Source of the DNA: Zychaea mexicana
Taxonomy: Eukaryota > Mucoromycota > Mucoromycetes > Mucorales > Lichtheimiaceae
Direction of reading: 5' to 3'
Length of the DNA: 59,275 nt
Assembly: GCF_025766255.1 (NCBI RefSeq)
Contig: NW_026516854.1
Coordinates: 1-59,275 of the forward strand
Part shown: positions 23,718 to 36,005 of the stretch, piece after piece
Layout: each line of letters starts with the position of its first letter
Position numbering within the stretch: position 1 is the stretch's first letter
Program-made: the position numbers and the translations under genes
Notes under the pieces: generated by a model
The model's database searches: none
What the model was told of the DNA's origin: nothing
The model's input: the letters and a program-made list of their open reading frames with translations, nothing else

Positions 23718-25169
23718 ATGGATCGGGTATCTGTAGGTGGCAGCGAGAAGGATGTCGAACAGTCCGCCATTCCAAGGGATTATTATGAAGAACAGCTCGA
23801 ACGAGAAAGGGAAAAACGGGAGTGGACCTGGCGAGGCAAAACCTGGAAAGAACGCTTCTCGTTTGTACGATCCTTGAACTTTTGGCGTGTGCTTATCCTT
23901 GGACAGAGTATGTTTTCCTTTCTTTTTAAAAGATGACACTTATTGGTTAACAACCTTTTTTCTTATTTAGTCCTCGCAATGTGTATTACCGGTACTGTGG
24001 TGACATCGAATAAACTCGGTAGCGATTACAACTTTAATGCACCTACAACGCAAACTTTCTTGGTCTAGTAAGTTTAATAAAAACTCGGGGGGGGGGGGAA
24101 CATTTGGGAATACTAACAAGTTTCCAAACAATAGTGCTGTATTGGCCCTTATCTACAACCCCTATGCGATCTGGAAACGTGGCTGGAAAGCATGGCTTAA
24201 CCAATTCTGGGAACGTGGCGTTTACTGTAAGTGTTTTCTTTATAGTGAAAGTGAATGGAATTGGTATTAAACAAAGGGGTTTCAATTATGATAGACTTCT
24301 TCCTCGGCTGGGTTGATGTCGAAGGCAATTACTTGGTCGTCAAGGCTTACGCATACACGGGCATGTTATCGGTCATGTTACTTGACTGCTGGAGTACGCC
24401 AACCTGTGTCATTCTGGCCCTGATCTTTTTCCGTGTACGCTACCGATGGTTACAATACGTGGGCATCTTTCTGGCCATGTGCGGCACGGGCATGGTTGTC
24501 GGCAGTGACGCCATGGATGGCCAGTCGTGGATGGCGAGTGATCCGGTCAGGGGTAACTTTTTTGTCATTATTGGCGCCACATTCTACGGTATTTCCAACA
24601 CCAGTGTCGAATACTTGTCGCGCAAATATCCAATCTACGAAGTCACTGGCAGCTTCACATTGTTTGCCACTTTGATCAACCTGGTCCAGCTCATGATTCT
24701 GGAACGAGAAGAGTTCAGCACGTTTGTCAACAATGGCGAGGTTGTCGGCATGATCATTGCCTACACCGTCTGTATGGTGATTCTGTATTCGCTCGCGCCA
24801 GTCATGTTCCGTTGGGGAAGTGCCGTCTTGTATAACCTGTCGTTGATGACCAGTGATTTCTGGAGTTTGATTTTCGGTTTGGGTCTTTTTGGTTATACGG
24901 TTGGCTTCCTGTATCCCATCGCCTTTGTGGTCATCATCCTCGGTATTGCCTTGTACTATGTGTTCCCTACACCCGAGCCTGTCATCCAGATGCCAAACGA
25001 TCCGACGCGAAGACACAAGCGATTCAAGTGGTTTGGCTTTTGGTATGATACCATAGAGCCTGTCGTTGGACCGGAGCATCAAAAGTCTGATGCGCACAGT
25101 GATCCTGCTACTATGGCCCGTACCGAACAAGTCGACTTGCCTCCTATCACGATGGTGGACAAGTCCTAG
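23718..25169 (+). CDS. SLC35F1/F2/F6-type membrane transporter (DMT superfamily)
   Basis: The exons are 23,718-23,907, 23,971-24,067, 24,135-24,226 and 24,295-25,169. All phases agree and give 417 residues. A charged cytosolic N-terminus (EEQLEREREKREW) is followed by about ten hydrophobic segments. Typical SLC35F motifs are FFLGWVDVEGNYLVVKAYAY, SVMLLDCWSTP, and in the second repeat GATFYGISNTSVEYLSRKYP. The C-terminal tail is hydrophilic. The family is eukaryotic and sits in endomembranes or the plasma membrane; substrates of most members are not established, so none is given here. Intron 2 begins with GTAAGT and contains an 11-base G run at about 24,089-24,099. It is convergent with the spermidine synthase gene. 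Confidence 0.9.
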
Positions 25170-25870
25170 AGATCCATTACTGTCATATATGGCGACGAGG
25201 GGAAGTATCATCAAACCAACCAACCAACCAACCAAAAAAAAAACTCTTATTATTGCATACACTCATGAGGAACGTCCCCCGCATCTTTTATTTTCTATAT
25301 ATCACCCCTAATTCCTATTGATATCCCTATCACCGTCGTCATCACAGCCTATTTAATCATTGTAGTACTAGCATATTATTATTTATTCTTCCACTCCTCC
25401 CCTTCCCCCTTTATTTTGTCCTTTTATTCCGCGGTTGTAAATTCTAGACGACTGGCACTTGCGTCTTTGGTCAGTCTGTAAAGAAAAAGACGTTTCTCCC
25501 GCTCATATACATAACAGAGCTTCCCTCCCTCCCCGCTTATTCTGTGGATAATCCCACATTATAAGGCCCATTGTTGTTCCCACTCGGTGCTGCTGCTCGG
25601 TGCATGAGTGTGTGGAATAGCATGTGAACAAGTATGTAGTGTTTAGTAGGGGCAGTCTCAGCGCGCATGGATCATAGATAGTACCAGGTTTGTATTTGAC
25701 ATCAGCACAACAGAAAGGTAAAGTATTAATCGATCCATCTCACCCAACATCCCTCAGAAAGGCATACAGATACACAATAAAGTTTCAAAGAAACCTTCTT
25801 TAGGTTAGGTAACAATATACATGTCTATGAACACAAACAAACAAACTTTTTATTATTATTTTATTATTAT
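25170..25870. other. Convergent 3' region between transporter and spermidine synthase
   Basis: About 700 bp holding the two 3' UTRs. It contains an (AACC)n run at about 25,216-25,231, an AT-rich TATTATTATT patch before the spermidine synthase stop, and no coding frame that looks real. Confidence 0.6.
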
Positions 25871-27145
<1,275 letters not shown>

Positions 27146-28571
27146 TTCGTTTCTCGGTAGATATGTTAAGAAAGAGAGAAAGAGAGAGAAAGAGAGAGAG
27201 GGAGGAAGCAAGAGAAATTTTTTTTCACGCTTTTTTTTTTTCTATATAACAAAGCAACTTCACTCTTGCGTGTTGAAGGTTCAAGCGCCGACAACGATGG
27301 CAATAAACTGTCAAAAAGAGAGAGACACTCCTCTTCTTCAACCCCCGGCGCACAAACCCGACCTTTTGCATCGCCACATTATTGTACAATGCCCGCTGAC
27401 GCTTTATGTAAACTGCTGTAGGGATTTTAAAAATAAGACGACTACATTCTGTTCGACTATCAGGAAAAGGTGTTTGACGGATAATAAGTCGCGCGATTTG
27501 CCTAATTTAGTGAACCCGATGTATGGGGACGCCGCATAGAAACGCCCGGGTGGCAACGAAAATCGCAAATGGCAGACAACAAATCATTTATTGGGTGCTG
27601 GCACTGTCTCTGACAATCTGACTTCGCAACCACTTGTACGGTTCGCCTCTGAAGAGGATTCATGTAGCACAAAAGCCGCACAATGCTGCGCCCAAATTGA
27701 TCAAACTCTGCTGACAGCAAAGTGTGTACAAATGTACCTACATGCTAGCTTTACAGTCAGCCGCACCGCTTTTTTACACCCTCAAATGAAAACAACCTAT
27801 TTTCGAACTCGTTGATGACAGTTTGCTGTTAAAGTAGTGCTCTTGATTACTGCAAAGTCGCCATGTGTGTACCCTTGTCAATGGGAGTTTTGGATAAGCA
27901 AAAAAACAGGGTGCTAAGTATACTAAACGCTGATATATCGGACCAAGTCATGAAGATAGCCTCAAGTACCACAACACGCATAAACTATAATAGCGTCTGA
28001 TTTAATTGTAAGGAGGTGCTATCAATGTCTTTATTCTGGAGCTACGTTCCAGGGTAAACCTTCGGTCAGAGTCCACTCGGCCCTACGCTAATCTTCCATT
28101 CCATAGTTATTGAATCAGCTTATCCTAAGGTTTGTTAGGAAGTTCAGATCCTTACAAATGAAACGTGCAGTTCTATCGAAAAGGACATAATCAAGCGATA
28201 ACCGATCTTTCCGCATGGAAGTCACCGCACGGAGTATACTATTCGGCACAGCATCACATGGATTAACCCATGTGTAGCTTTATGCTGTAATCGAAGAATC
28301 ATAGCGACAATACAGGAAAGTTTCGAAGGCAATAGTTGCAGTGGACCTGTCAACAACTATTTACCTGTGTCACTGGTGCCCGTATTTGTCTCTTAGCTCG
28401 TGATAATTATGATACAGTAGTATGACGGTCTGATAGTGTGTCATGTATGGAAGATATACATACTCAAGTTTATGTAATAGCTTGGTTTCCACCTCAGGTT
28501 TTAAAAATACAACTACAGCGAGAGCGTTACTTTGCCCAAACATTTACATTTATGCAAAATTAATTTTATTG
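27146..28571. other. Promoter of SPE3 and intergenic DNA
   Basis: The first 60 bp upstream of the SPE3 start is a GA-rich tract (27,170-27,210 on this strand, hence CT-rich in the transcript's sense). Beyond it only short frames appear and no gene is supported. Confidence 0.5.
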
Positions 28572-29686
28572 CTATTCAAATACACTGAATTCATCTTCTA
28601 GTGATGGATCGTCTATTACGGAACTGTTTGTAGTGGCAGTAGTTGGTGTTATTGTAACTGCTAGATCATTTGCCCCGGCTGATACTACCATGGACTTGTT
28701 TTTTTCTCGTTGGGTATGACGACGACCACGGCGACGACGTTGAAAATCCTGCAATTTTTGATCGTTTGCCAATGGAGGTAATCGCGTCCGTTGACATGCA
28801 GCACATATCGATTCACACTTCCAACACCGTTCAAAAGAATGCAAACATGCCCAACACTGTGCTTCTTTTGATACAATATTATAACACGCTTCCGATATGG
28901 ATACGCCTTCCATCGCTTCTTCCAATGATCTTTGCTGCTCCTGTTGCCTTGCATCTCCATCACCATTGCTACTCGTAGTAGTAGTAGTAGTAGTAGTAGG
29001 CACATAACATCTCCGAATATCCAGATGCACAGGAAACTTTGATATCCGATTGAGGGTCTTTTGGAATGCGTCGAGATGTGGTTCGGTATTGAAATAATAG
29101 TGGTATATGTTGACTCGCTCCAACGGAATGGAGTGTGGTTTCAAGGTGCCGTTCTTGAGTAGTTCTTGCAAAACTTTCGTATCTGCTTCAACATTGGTGC
29201 TGAATCGACGATAGCGGGCACTAAGATGGCGTAGCTCAGGGAATTTGACAAACATGATGATAAATGATATGTTGGCGTCGTCGTTACCGTCCATGATGAC
29301 CTATGAAGATAAAGCAAAAAAGTTACATAGACTGGATGCTATTTCGTAGGACACTAGAAAGGCAAACAATGCCCCCTTGTCCTCCTCTTATTAAAAAATA
29401 GATTCTGTACCTCTTGGACAAGCGACCTTAAACCGTTCGAGTCTCGAAACCGTCGTAAGCCGGCATAAAGTTGTGTATGGTTACAGTACTTGAGATCGAT
29501 CACAATCCGTCGCCAGACCTGTCGGATCGCGAGTAAATGGTACCGATAAAAGCGGCAAGTGTCGGCCAAATTCCATAGCGTGCAGAGATCCAGATGGGTG
29601 GCAATGGAGGATATAATGTCAATAGGGTATTCGGTCAATGGTGTTGTTGTTGTTGTTGCCTTGCTTACTAATACATTCGTTGCCAT
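28572..29686 (-). CDS. F-box protein with a triple CxxC cluster
   Basis: F-box proteins are substrate receptors of SCF ubiquitin ligases. Exon 1 (29,686-29,411) and exon 2 (29,300-28,572) join in phase across a 110-bp intron, giving 334 residues. An upstream in-frame extension exists, but MATNVLVSK is the first well-placed ATG before the domain. The F-box-like segment is at about residues 18-62 (YPIDIISSIATHLDLCTLWNLA, then a Trp-Arg-Arg end). The middle reads like a partial leucine-rich region (VKFPELRHLSARYRR). A (Thr)8 run is coded by a trinucleotide repeat at about 28,975-28,999. Cys residues 241, 244, 251, 254, 258 and 261 form CxxC-x6-CxxC-x3-CxxC, suggestive of zinc binding. A basic RRRRGRR patch follows. 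It is divergent from EMC1. The F-box call is moderately firm; the Cys cluster is unassigned. Confidence 0.75.
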
Positions 29687-30287
29687 TAGTACAGAAGGAG
29701 ATCCAAAAAAAAGAAAGGTTGTCAAAATTGTATGTGGAAAGAGAGGCGAACAAAAATAGGAATTACTGAGCCGGAGTTTTTCAAAGAGCTGCAATCCATC
29801 TGTTGCTATGAGTTTCTGTTGCTTATTCATAAACCTATTGTTTGTCCCTAGAAATAGAGACGAAATAAGTGAGCCGATAGTGTAAATACTCCACACAACC
29901 GTAAATACGGAAACAGCACAGTGGAATGAAGTTACTGCAAACTTTCTATGATAAAAAATTGCAAAATGACCATTTTGAATTTGATTCTAGACAATGATAG
30001 ATCGGATGCCCTCTCTCTCTCTCTCTCTCTTCCCCCCTTCTATCATTCTAGTTTATCGTATTTCCTAAATGTATTTGCAATCACACACATTCGCAACACT
30101 ATGAGTCTTGTTTTTAGACGTTAAGAAAATTGTTTCTCATTTAACGTAGGAGGATGAAGCCTCGGTTAATTGATTCTACCGACACAGCCAAAAGGGGCGC
30201 GTACAGAGGAAATAGATTAGCTCCGCCTACCTCGCTTCACCTTTTTCTGTGGCCCCAACCTACTACACGAACACACAATAATACACC
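29687..30287. promoter_or_regulatory. Divergent promoter between F-box gene and EMC1
   Basis: This 601-bp interval separates two start codons facing away from each other. A (CT)n tract of about 21 bases at 30,010-30,030 is followed by a C run. The EMC1 ATG context is ACACC-ATG. Confidence 0.55.
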
Positions 30288-33200
30288 ATGACTCGATGGT
30301 CAGGGTGCTTATTACTCGCACTCGGTATATTACAGTGGTTAACGCCATCCATTCAGGCCATTTACGAATCTCAAGCAGGTGTCATTGATTGGTAAAAGGA
30401 AGCGCTTCTTTTTCTCAAGTTTTGATGCGTGTATAAAAAACGGACGACAAGGAACGCGTACTTTCTTGGGATGCTGATGATTGTCTTTTTCGAACCGAAA
30501 TGATATGTAGGCATCATGCTTGGGTGGGAAAAACACGTTGGGCACATTCGATCGGCACATCTAGACTGGTCGTTGGTACTGAACGAAATGTAATGGCATC
30601 ACTCGACACGGAATCCGGTGCTATTGGTAAATAATCTTTGAGGATTTCGTGTTACAACATACAAGTCGTAGAGAAGGGGAAAAAGCCATGTTTGACTTAT
30701 TCAGACACATCTCTATATCTACTCAGTATGGAGACAAGTTTTGGATCACCCGGTCAAGGAATTTCATGCAACATCATCAGGTAATATATAAGAGGAGAAT
30801 CTCTATATAAAGAAGAGATAATGCTACTACAATGCTCATAATATTTGAAAATAAACAATTCCAGGTATTCTCACTGTATCTCAGGCGCCACCATCTGTCG
30901 CACAGCTCTGGGACGTAACGACCGGTAGACTCGTGTGGGAACGTGCGCTTGGAAAGAGCGCCGCCACTGCCATGATTGCTGCTGAGCAGGAGAGTGGTGA
31001 TGATAGTGTCATCATTGCTTCCAGCAATGGTAAACTTGTACGCCTATCCAGTGCTAGCGGCCGACCATTATGGAACATGGATCTCCCAAATAGGTAACAG
31101 GCTAGAAGCCATCTGAACAAGGAAGTTTGCCAGATCAAACGGGATCATAGGATTATAAAAGTACTAACTCCTTGGGGGGGTGTGGGTATGGTTTATCGAA
31201 TATGACTCTTTTTGGGAATTGACCGTGGTAATACATATGATAGTGATGTGAATGTCATTGCAGTACAAAAACGTGACCAAACTGTGTACGTCGTTGAACA
31301 AACCGAGGGGCGTACGTCTTTGACTGTGTCCACATTCCGTTATGACACAGGCGAGCGATTGAATACGATCAAACATTCCGTATCGGCGACAACGACAGAT
31401 AACGTATTGGTTCTGGGCCCCTATCTCGTTTGGACGGAGAAGGATACTGTGAAATGGAATGAACTCGGCTCAAAGAAGGTTCAAAAGGCTACTGTATCTG
31501 TAAGTAGTTGATCCACACACACACACGGAAGCAGAGATGTTCTGAATGACACACACGTATTTGTTGAAAACCAATCTCACGTTGCATCTATTCAGACTTT
31601 GGTTGGATCACTTAAATCGTTCACTCAAGCTGAACCACAGACTGTCGCGCTTGCACCGGGTGATTCCGAGAGTATCTTGCTTCTATCCGCATACAATTTG
31701 GGTCAGGACCGTTTGACTGTATCATCTGCAGCCTTGCAAATTCAGGCAAAGAGCATTGAATTGATTCAAGACTTGGGTATACAGGTAAAACAGTGGAAGA
31801 ATGCATTAATTCTAGGAGATGATGCTGTTGTGGGATTTTGGGGGGGGGGGATGCCATAGGGTTATTGTTTTTGCAAATGAAACTAAGAACTTTTATTGGA
31901 ATACAAAAATTCTAGGATTCTTTTGGCGCCGCAGATGCTTCCGGTACCAGCGGCGTTACGCGGCTCTCAAAACATTCTCAGAGCGAACTTTTGTTTGAAA
32001 CGATTTCGCGCGAAGAGCACCGAAAGCAGGTCAAGGTGGCCCACGACTTTACGCTGAGTGGCGACGTTGCTTATGGCAAAGTGGCCAGTGTTGATCCATT
32101 GCGCGCTTTTGTTGTAACAGAGAGTGGATCGACTTTTATGTATGGTGAACAAGGCGAGTTGAAATGGTCTCGGGACGAAGGAATGGCTCATGCCACGGTG
32201 ACGGAGTTCCTGGATCTGCCTGAGAAACAGATGACTCAATTGGCAGACGTCGAAGAAGAGGTGCCTGCAGCCGTGAGCCCCTACATCCGTTACTGGCATC
32301 GTCTGCAAGCGCATGCCGCCGAGCTGCAGCATCTGCCCGAATGGATCCTGTCACGATACACGCCCTCTAAGTCCAGGGTCAACACACTCACCCATCGACA
32401 ACACATCCAATCATGCTATAATGGTACGACGACGACGGATCATCTTTACCGCGATAAATTTGGTCTGCGCAAACTGCTTATTACCGCCACCGAGACGGGC
32501 CAAGTGATCGTACGAGACTCGGCTAACGGAGGTGCACCTGTATGGAGCCGATATTTCGGCCAAGTTCGTTTTGATCATGTCGTCGTGGTCCGTAGCGTAT
32601 CTGTCAAACTCCCGCCATTGATTGTTGTCATTGGTCGGTCAGGGGATGGCGTTAGCTATGAAGAGACGCACTTTTACCGCTTGAACGCTCTGACAGGCCA
32701 AGACTACGTCGCGACGTCGCTGTCATCCGAAATGCAAGAATTCTTCGATCCTCAACTCGTTACTGAGACGCGCATCGCCAAGGTCATGCGACTGCCTATT
32801 GAGGAGCCTGATGAGCACACGCATATCCTCGCGCTCTATGAAGCAGGATCAAGCCGTGTTTATATTTACCCGGACACCGAAGGATCACGCCAGAGCTTCC
32901 AGAACTATTTGGATAACTTTTACTTTGTACATCAGCGACAACAAAAGAAGGACAAGGGAGGGGCGTCTGCGTTCAAGGGGTATCAAGTGCTTGAAGGGTA
33001 TCGTGGCAGCTTGACGGCACAGCCTGTGTGGTCGCTCGATATTCCGCAGGATGAATCCGTGGTGGCTGTTGGTGAGCGCGCCACCGATGAAAAAGTGGCG
33101 CTGATCGGGCGGGTGCTAGGCAACCGCAACGTCATGTACAAGTACCTGAACCCACACATGTTTGCTGTCATGACTACCCAGCCTGGACGCAGCACCCTGA

Positions 33201-34166
33201 AGGTCCGCCTTGTCGACGGCGTCAAGGGCACGGTGCTTTATGAAACTGTGCATCAAAACGTCGATGCGGTCGAAAACCCTGTCCATGTCGTACAAGCCGA
33301 AAACTGGATCATCTACCATTTTTGGAGCAACGATAGTCGTAACAAGGGATATCAGGCAGTCGTGTTGGAGCTTTACGAGGGCGAGTATGAAAATGAGCGA
33401 ATTGCGAGGTAAGGGTCCCCTCTCGTATCTACGATCGGAAAAGGCAAAAAGCTCACTCATCGCTGGTAAAATAGCACAAACTTTTCATCATTCGATAATG
33501 TACGACCCTATGTTCAATCATCGGCATACGCTTTCCCCTATGCCGTGGAGGCCATCGGTGTAACGGTAACGCGAAACGGTGTCTCCACTCGGGATATCCT
33601 GTGTAAGTTTGTTCTGTTTTATCTTTATTTATTTCCATCAAAGCAAGAAGAAAACCCAACATTAACATGGATGACGCGTCGGACAGTCGGTATTGGATCG
33701 AACCAGATTGTGGGCATCAACAAGCGCTTTTTAGACCCACGACGGCCTACAGATAAACCAAGCAAGGAGGAGCAGGAAGAAGGCCTGATACCTTATTCCC
33801 CTATCCCGGAAGATCGTCAACTCTTTTTGACTTACTCACTTGAGGTAACGTACCAGGAGCGAAAAAATCATTGCTATCCTATCCTGAAAACTCACACGCG
33901 CATCTCTGTTTCTTTTTTCTATTTTCCAGGTATTCGGTATCAAAAAGATCATCACGACACCCACACTCTTGGAATCGACATCAGTCGTGTTCGCCTATGG
34001 CCTGGATACCTTTTTCACACAATCGTCACCGAGTCGACGATTTGATGTTCTTAGTGAAGACTTTTCGAAATCTCAGCTCATCATGACGATCGTCGGTCTT
34101 GTTGCTGCGATTGCGGTGGCTGGCCCCATGGTCCGTCGGAAGCGAGTGAATGCTCTGTGGAAGTAG
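30288..34166 (+). CDS. emc1: ER membrane protein complex subunit 1 (EMC1)
   Basis: EMC1 is the large lumenal and membrane subunit of the EMC insertase for tail-anchored and multipass proteins in the ER. The ten exons are 30,288-30,391, 30,511-30,626, 30,727-30,780, 30,865-31,093, 31,244-31,499, 31,596-31,784, 31,916-33,408, 33,475-33,602, 33,687-33,844 and 33,930-34,166. They total 988 codons with agreeing phases. A signal peptide (about residues 1-23) precedes IYESQAGVIDWHHAWVGK. PQQ-like propeller strands follow, then the C-terminal DUF1620 domain (PYVQSSAYAFPYAVEAIG, NKRFLDPRRP, EGLIPYSPIP, VVFAYGLDTFF). One membrane helix sits near the C-terminus (IMTIVGLVAAIAVAGPMV), and a short basic tail ends ALWK. 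The exon 6/7 junction is uncertain: coding-like frame continues past the chosen GTAAAA donor into an 11-base G run before a stop. Confidence 0.92.
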
Positions 34167-34808
34167 ATTCAATATACAGCCCTCAACAAAAGAAGAGGGG
34201 GATACACGCCCTTTTTTTCCCTCTAAGGTTGATGGATATTTGTAAACTATACTTTCTTCTGTCACTTTAACTTTCTATCACATGAGAATATATATCTTCG
34301 TTTTTTTGGGCATACACAACAACGACGATGCAAAACTGTGGATGGATGGTTTTTGCTCAGGGCTTCGGGGAGTACATTCGGAACTGTGCAGACCCCCCAG
34401 ACAGTCAGTGCAACCGGGGTACATCACACGAAATTCTATTCGTACATGCAGTAGTCAATAAGCATAATCGTGATTAACCGATACATATATATTTGTTATA
34501 GATTTTGGCATACGTGCTAACGATGATATCAGTAAATAAGAACAATGGATAAATGAACAAGAAGGGCGTCGTGTGTTGCTAGTGAAAAGGGGATGTATAA
34601 TGAAATCATGAACAAGAAAAGAAAAGATATTAATAACAAAGGTTTCCCAAAGAGTGGGAAAAGGGAAGTGCTTATAGTGGGTATATATACATACATACGG
34701 TTTAGAACAGGGTAACAAGGGTTGAGGGTTGGGGGTTATATGAAGAAAGTTCTTGGATGCAAGGTGAGAGTGTGTGAAAAATCTAGATGTCTGGTCGCTG
34801 TTGTTGTT
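34167..34808. other. Convergent 3' flank of EMC1 and the zinc-finger gene
   Basis: Only short frames occur between the two stop codons. The region carries both 3' UTRs and nothing else that I can support. Confidence 0.55.
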
Positions 34809-35849
34809 TTACTTGCGTCCTGCACCTCGACTGCGACGACGCTTAAGCACCGATGTTGCAGCAACACCACGATCGGTCACTGCAGCATCACACTCTTCAT
34901 CCACTTTCCAGTGTCTACGTAGAGCATCGCGCCTAGCAAACCGCCGATCACAATGAGGACACTTGTGGGGTTTGATGCCGCTGTGCAGTAACTGATGTCG
35001 TTTCAGATCGTGTGGACGTGCAAACTTCCAAGGACAGCCTGCGGTATCACAAACATAGGGTCGCTCCTTGGTATGTGTGCGCATGTGGGATTTCAAGTTG
35101 TAGGGTCGGGTGAATTGCTTCTGGCATTCGTAGCACTGAAAGGTATAATTACCGCCTTCTTGCTGCTGCTGCTGCTGCTGCTGTTGTTGTTGCTTCTTTG
35201 TTCTGCGAGGAGGAGTAGCTACGGTGGTGACTGTTTTGGCTTCAAACACATGTTGTTGTGGTGGTGATGGGGCGGCGGTTGTTGACATTACAAATAGCTG
35301 TTCGCTATAAGGATGATCTTGTACTTTTTGGCTCGTCGTCGTCATCATGATCGTCTCGTCTTGTTCGGCGGCTGTGGATGTAGAGAGTGGTGGGGATGGA
35401 GGAGTTTCGACTTCAAAATAGACTTGTTCACCCACCATGGGTGAAGGTGTAGCGGTAAGGGCTGGAGTAGTGATATAGAATGGCATCGGGCCTACTGTCA
35501 TCGTCTCCATAGGAGCAAGTGCCATGGAAGCATCTGAATCCAGTGGATAGCATGGTGACATTCCAGGCTCGGTAACATTAGCATGATGGTCCCAATAGTA
35601 CGCGTCCCAGGATGGCATGGCAGCAGCAGTAGTAGTAGCAGTAGCAGCAGTAGTACTAGTAGTAGCTGTGGCTGGCAGACAAGGTGCTGCTAAGAATTTG
35701 GTAAAGGAACCCATGGGCTCTTGTGGTGGAGACATCAGCAGCTGTTGACTGTGGTGTTGCTCTTTGTTATCGAATAGAAGCAGGTCCAGCTCTTCCTGAA
35801 AAAGACTACCGTCAAAAGATAGTTGTTGAAAAGGATGATAGTGTTGCAT
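34809..35849 (-). CDS. Crz1-like C2H2 zinc-finger transcription factor
   Basis: Crz1 proteins are calcineurin-activated regulators of calcium and cell-wall stress genes. This intronless gene gives 346 residues from the ATG at 35,849 (MQHYHPFQQLSFDGS). The same frame is open back to an ATG at 36,005, but that extension is a low-complexity Phe/Leu stretch and looks like a 5' leader. Three C2H2 fingers fill residues 237-314. Finger 1 carries FTRPYNLKSHMRTHTKERP, closely matching Crz1; finger 2 is CDTAGCPWKFARPHDLKRH; finger 3 is CPHCDRRFARRDALRRH, followed by an acidic/Cys segment as in Crz1. A run of about twelve Gln (residues 218-229) precedes the fingers. The tail is basic (KRRRSRGAGRK). The N-terminal part is Thr/Ala/Pro-rich. 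No clear calcineurin-docking PxIxIT motif was found, so the Crz1 role rests on the fingers. Confidence 0.8.
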   Translation of the reverse strand: MQHYHPFQQLSFDGSLFQEELDLLLFDNKEQHHSQQLLMSPPQEPMGSFTKFLAAPCLPATATTSTTAATATTTAAAMPSWDAYYWDHHANVTEPGMSPCYPLDSDASMALAPMETMTVGPMPFYITTPALTATPSPMVGEQVYFEVETPPSPPLSTSTAAEQDETIMMTTTSQKVQDHPYSEQLFVMSTTAAPSPPQQHVFEAKTVTTVATPPRRTKKQQQQQQQQQQQEGGNYTFQCYECQKQFTRPYNLKSHMRTHTKERPYVCDTAGCPWKFARPHDLKRHQLLHSGIKPHKCPHCDRRFARRDALRRHWKVDEECDAAVTDRGVAATSVLKRRRSRGAGRK

Positions 35850-36005
35850 TATGGGGTAATCTTTTAATGATAATAATAATAAAGGCAAGCTTTTGTTTTC
35901 GAGATTCAGAAAAGAGGCAACGGAGAAGAAGAAGAAGAAGACGATGCTTTTGGGACAAGAGAATAACAGAGGCTTCCCTTCTCTCGCGTGGATATATATA
36001 TTCAT

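Noticed and set aside
24450..25262. Minus-strand 270-codon frame opposite the transporter gene
   Set aside because: Its codons are a mirror of a strong membrane-protein gene; no domain is present.
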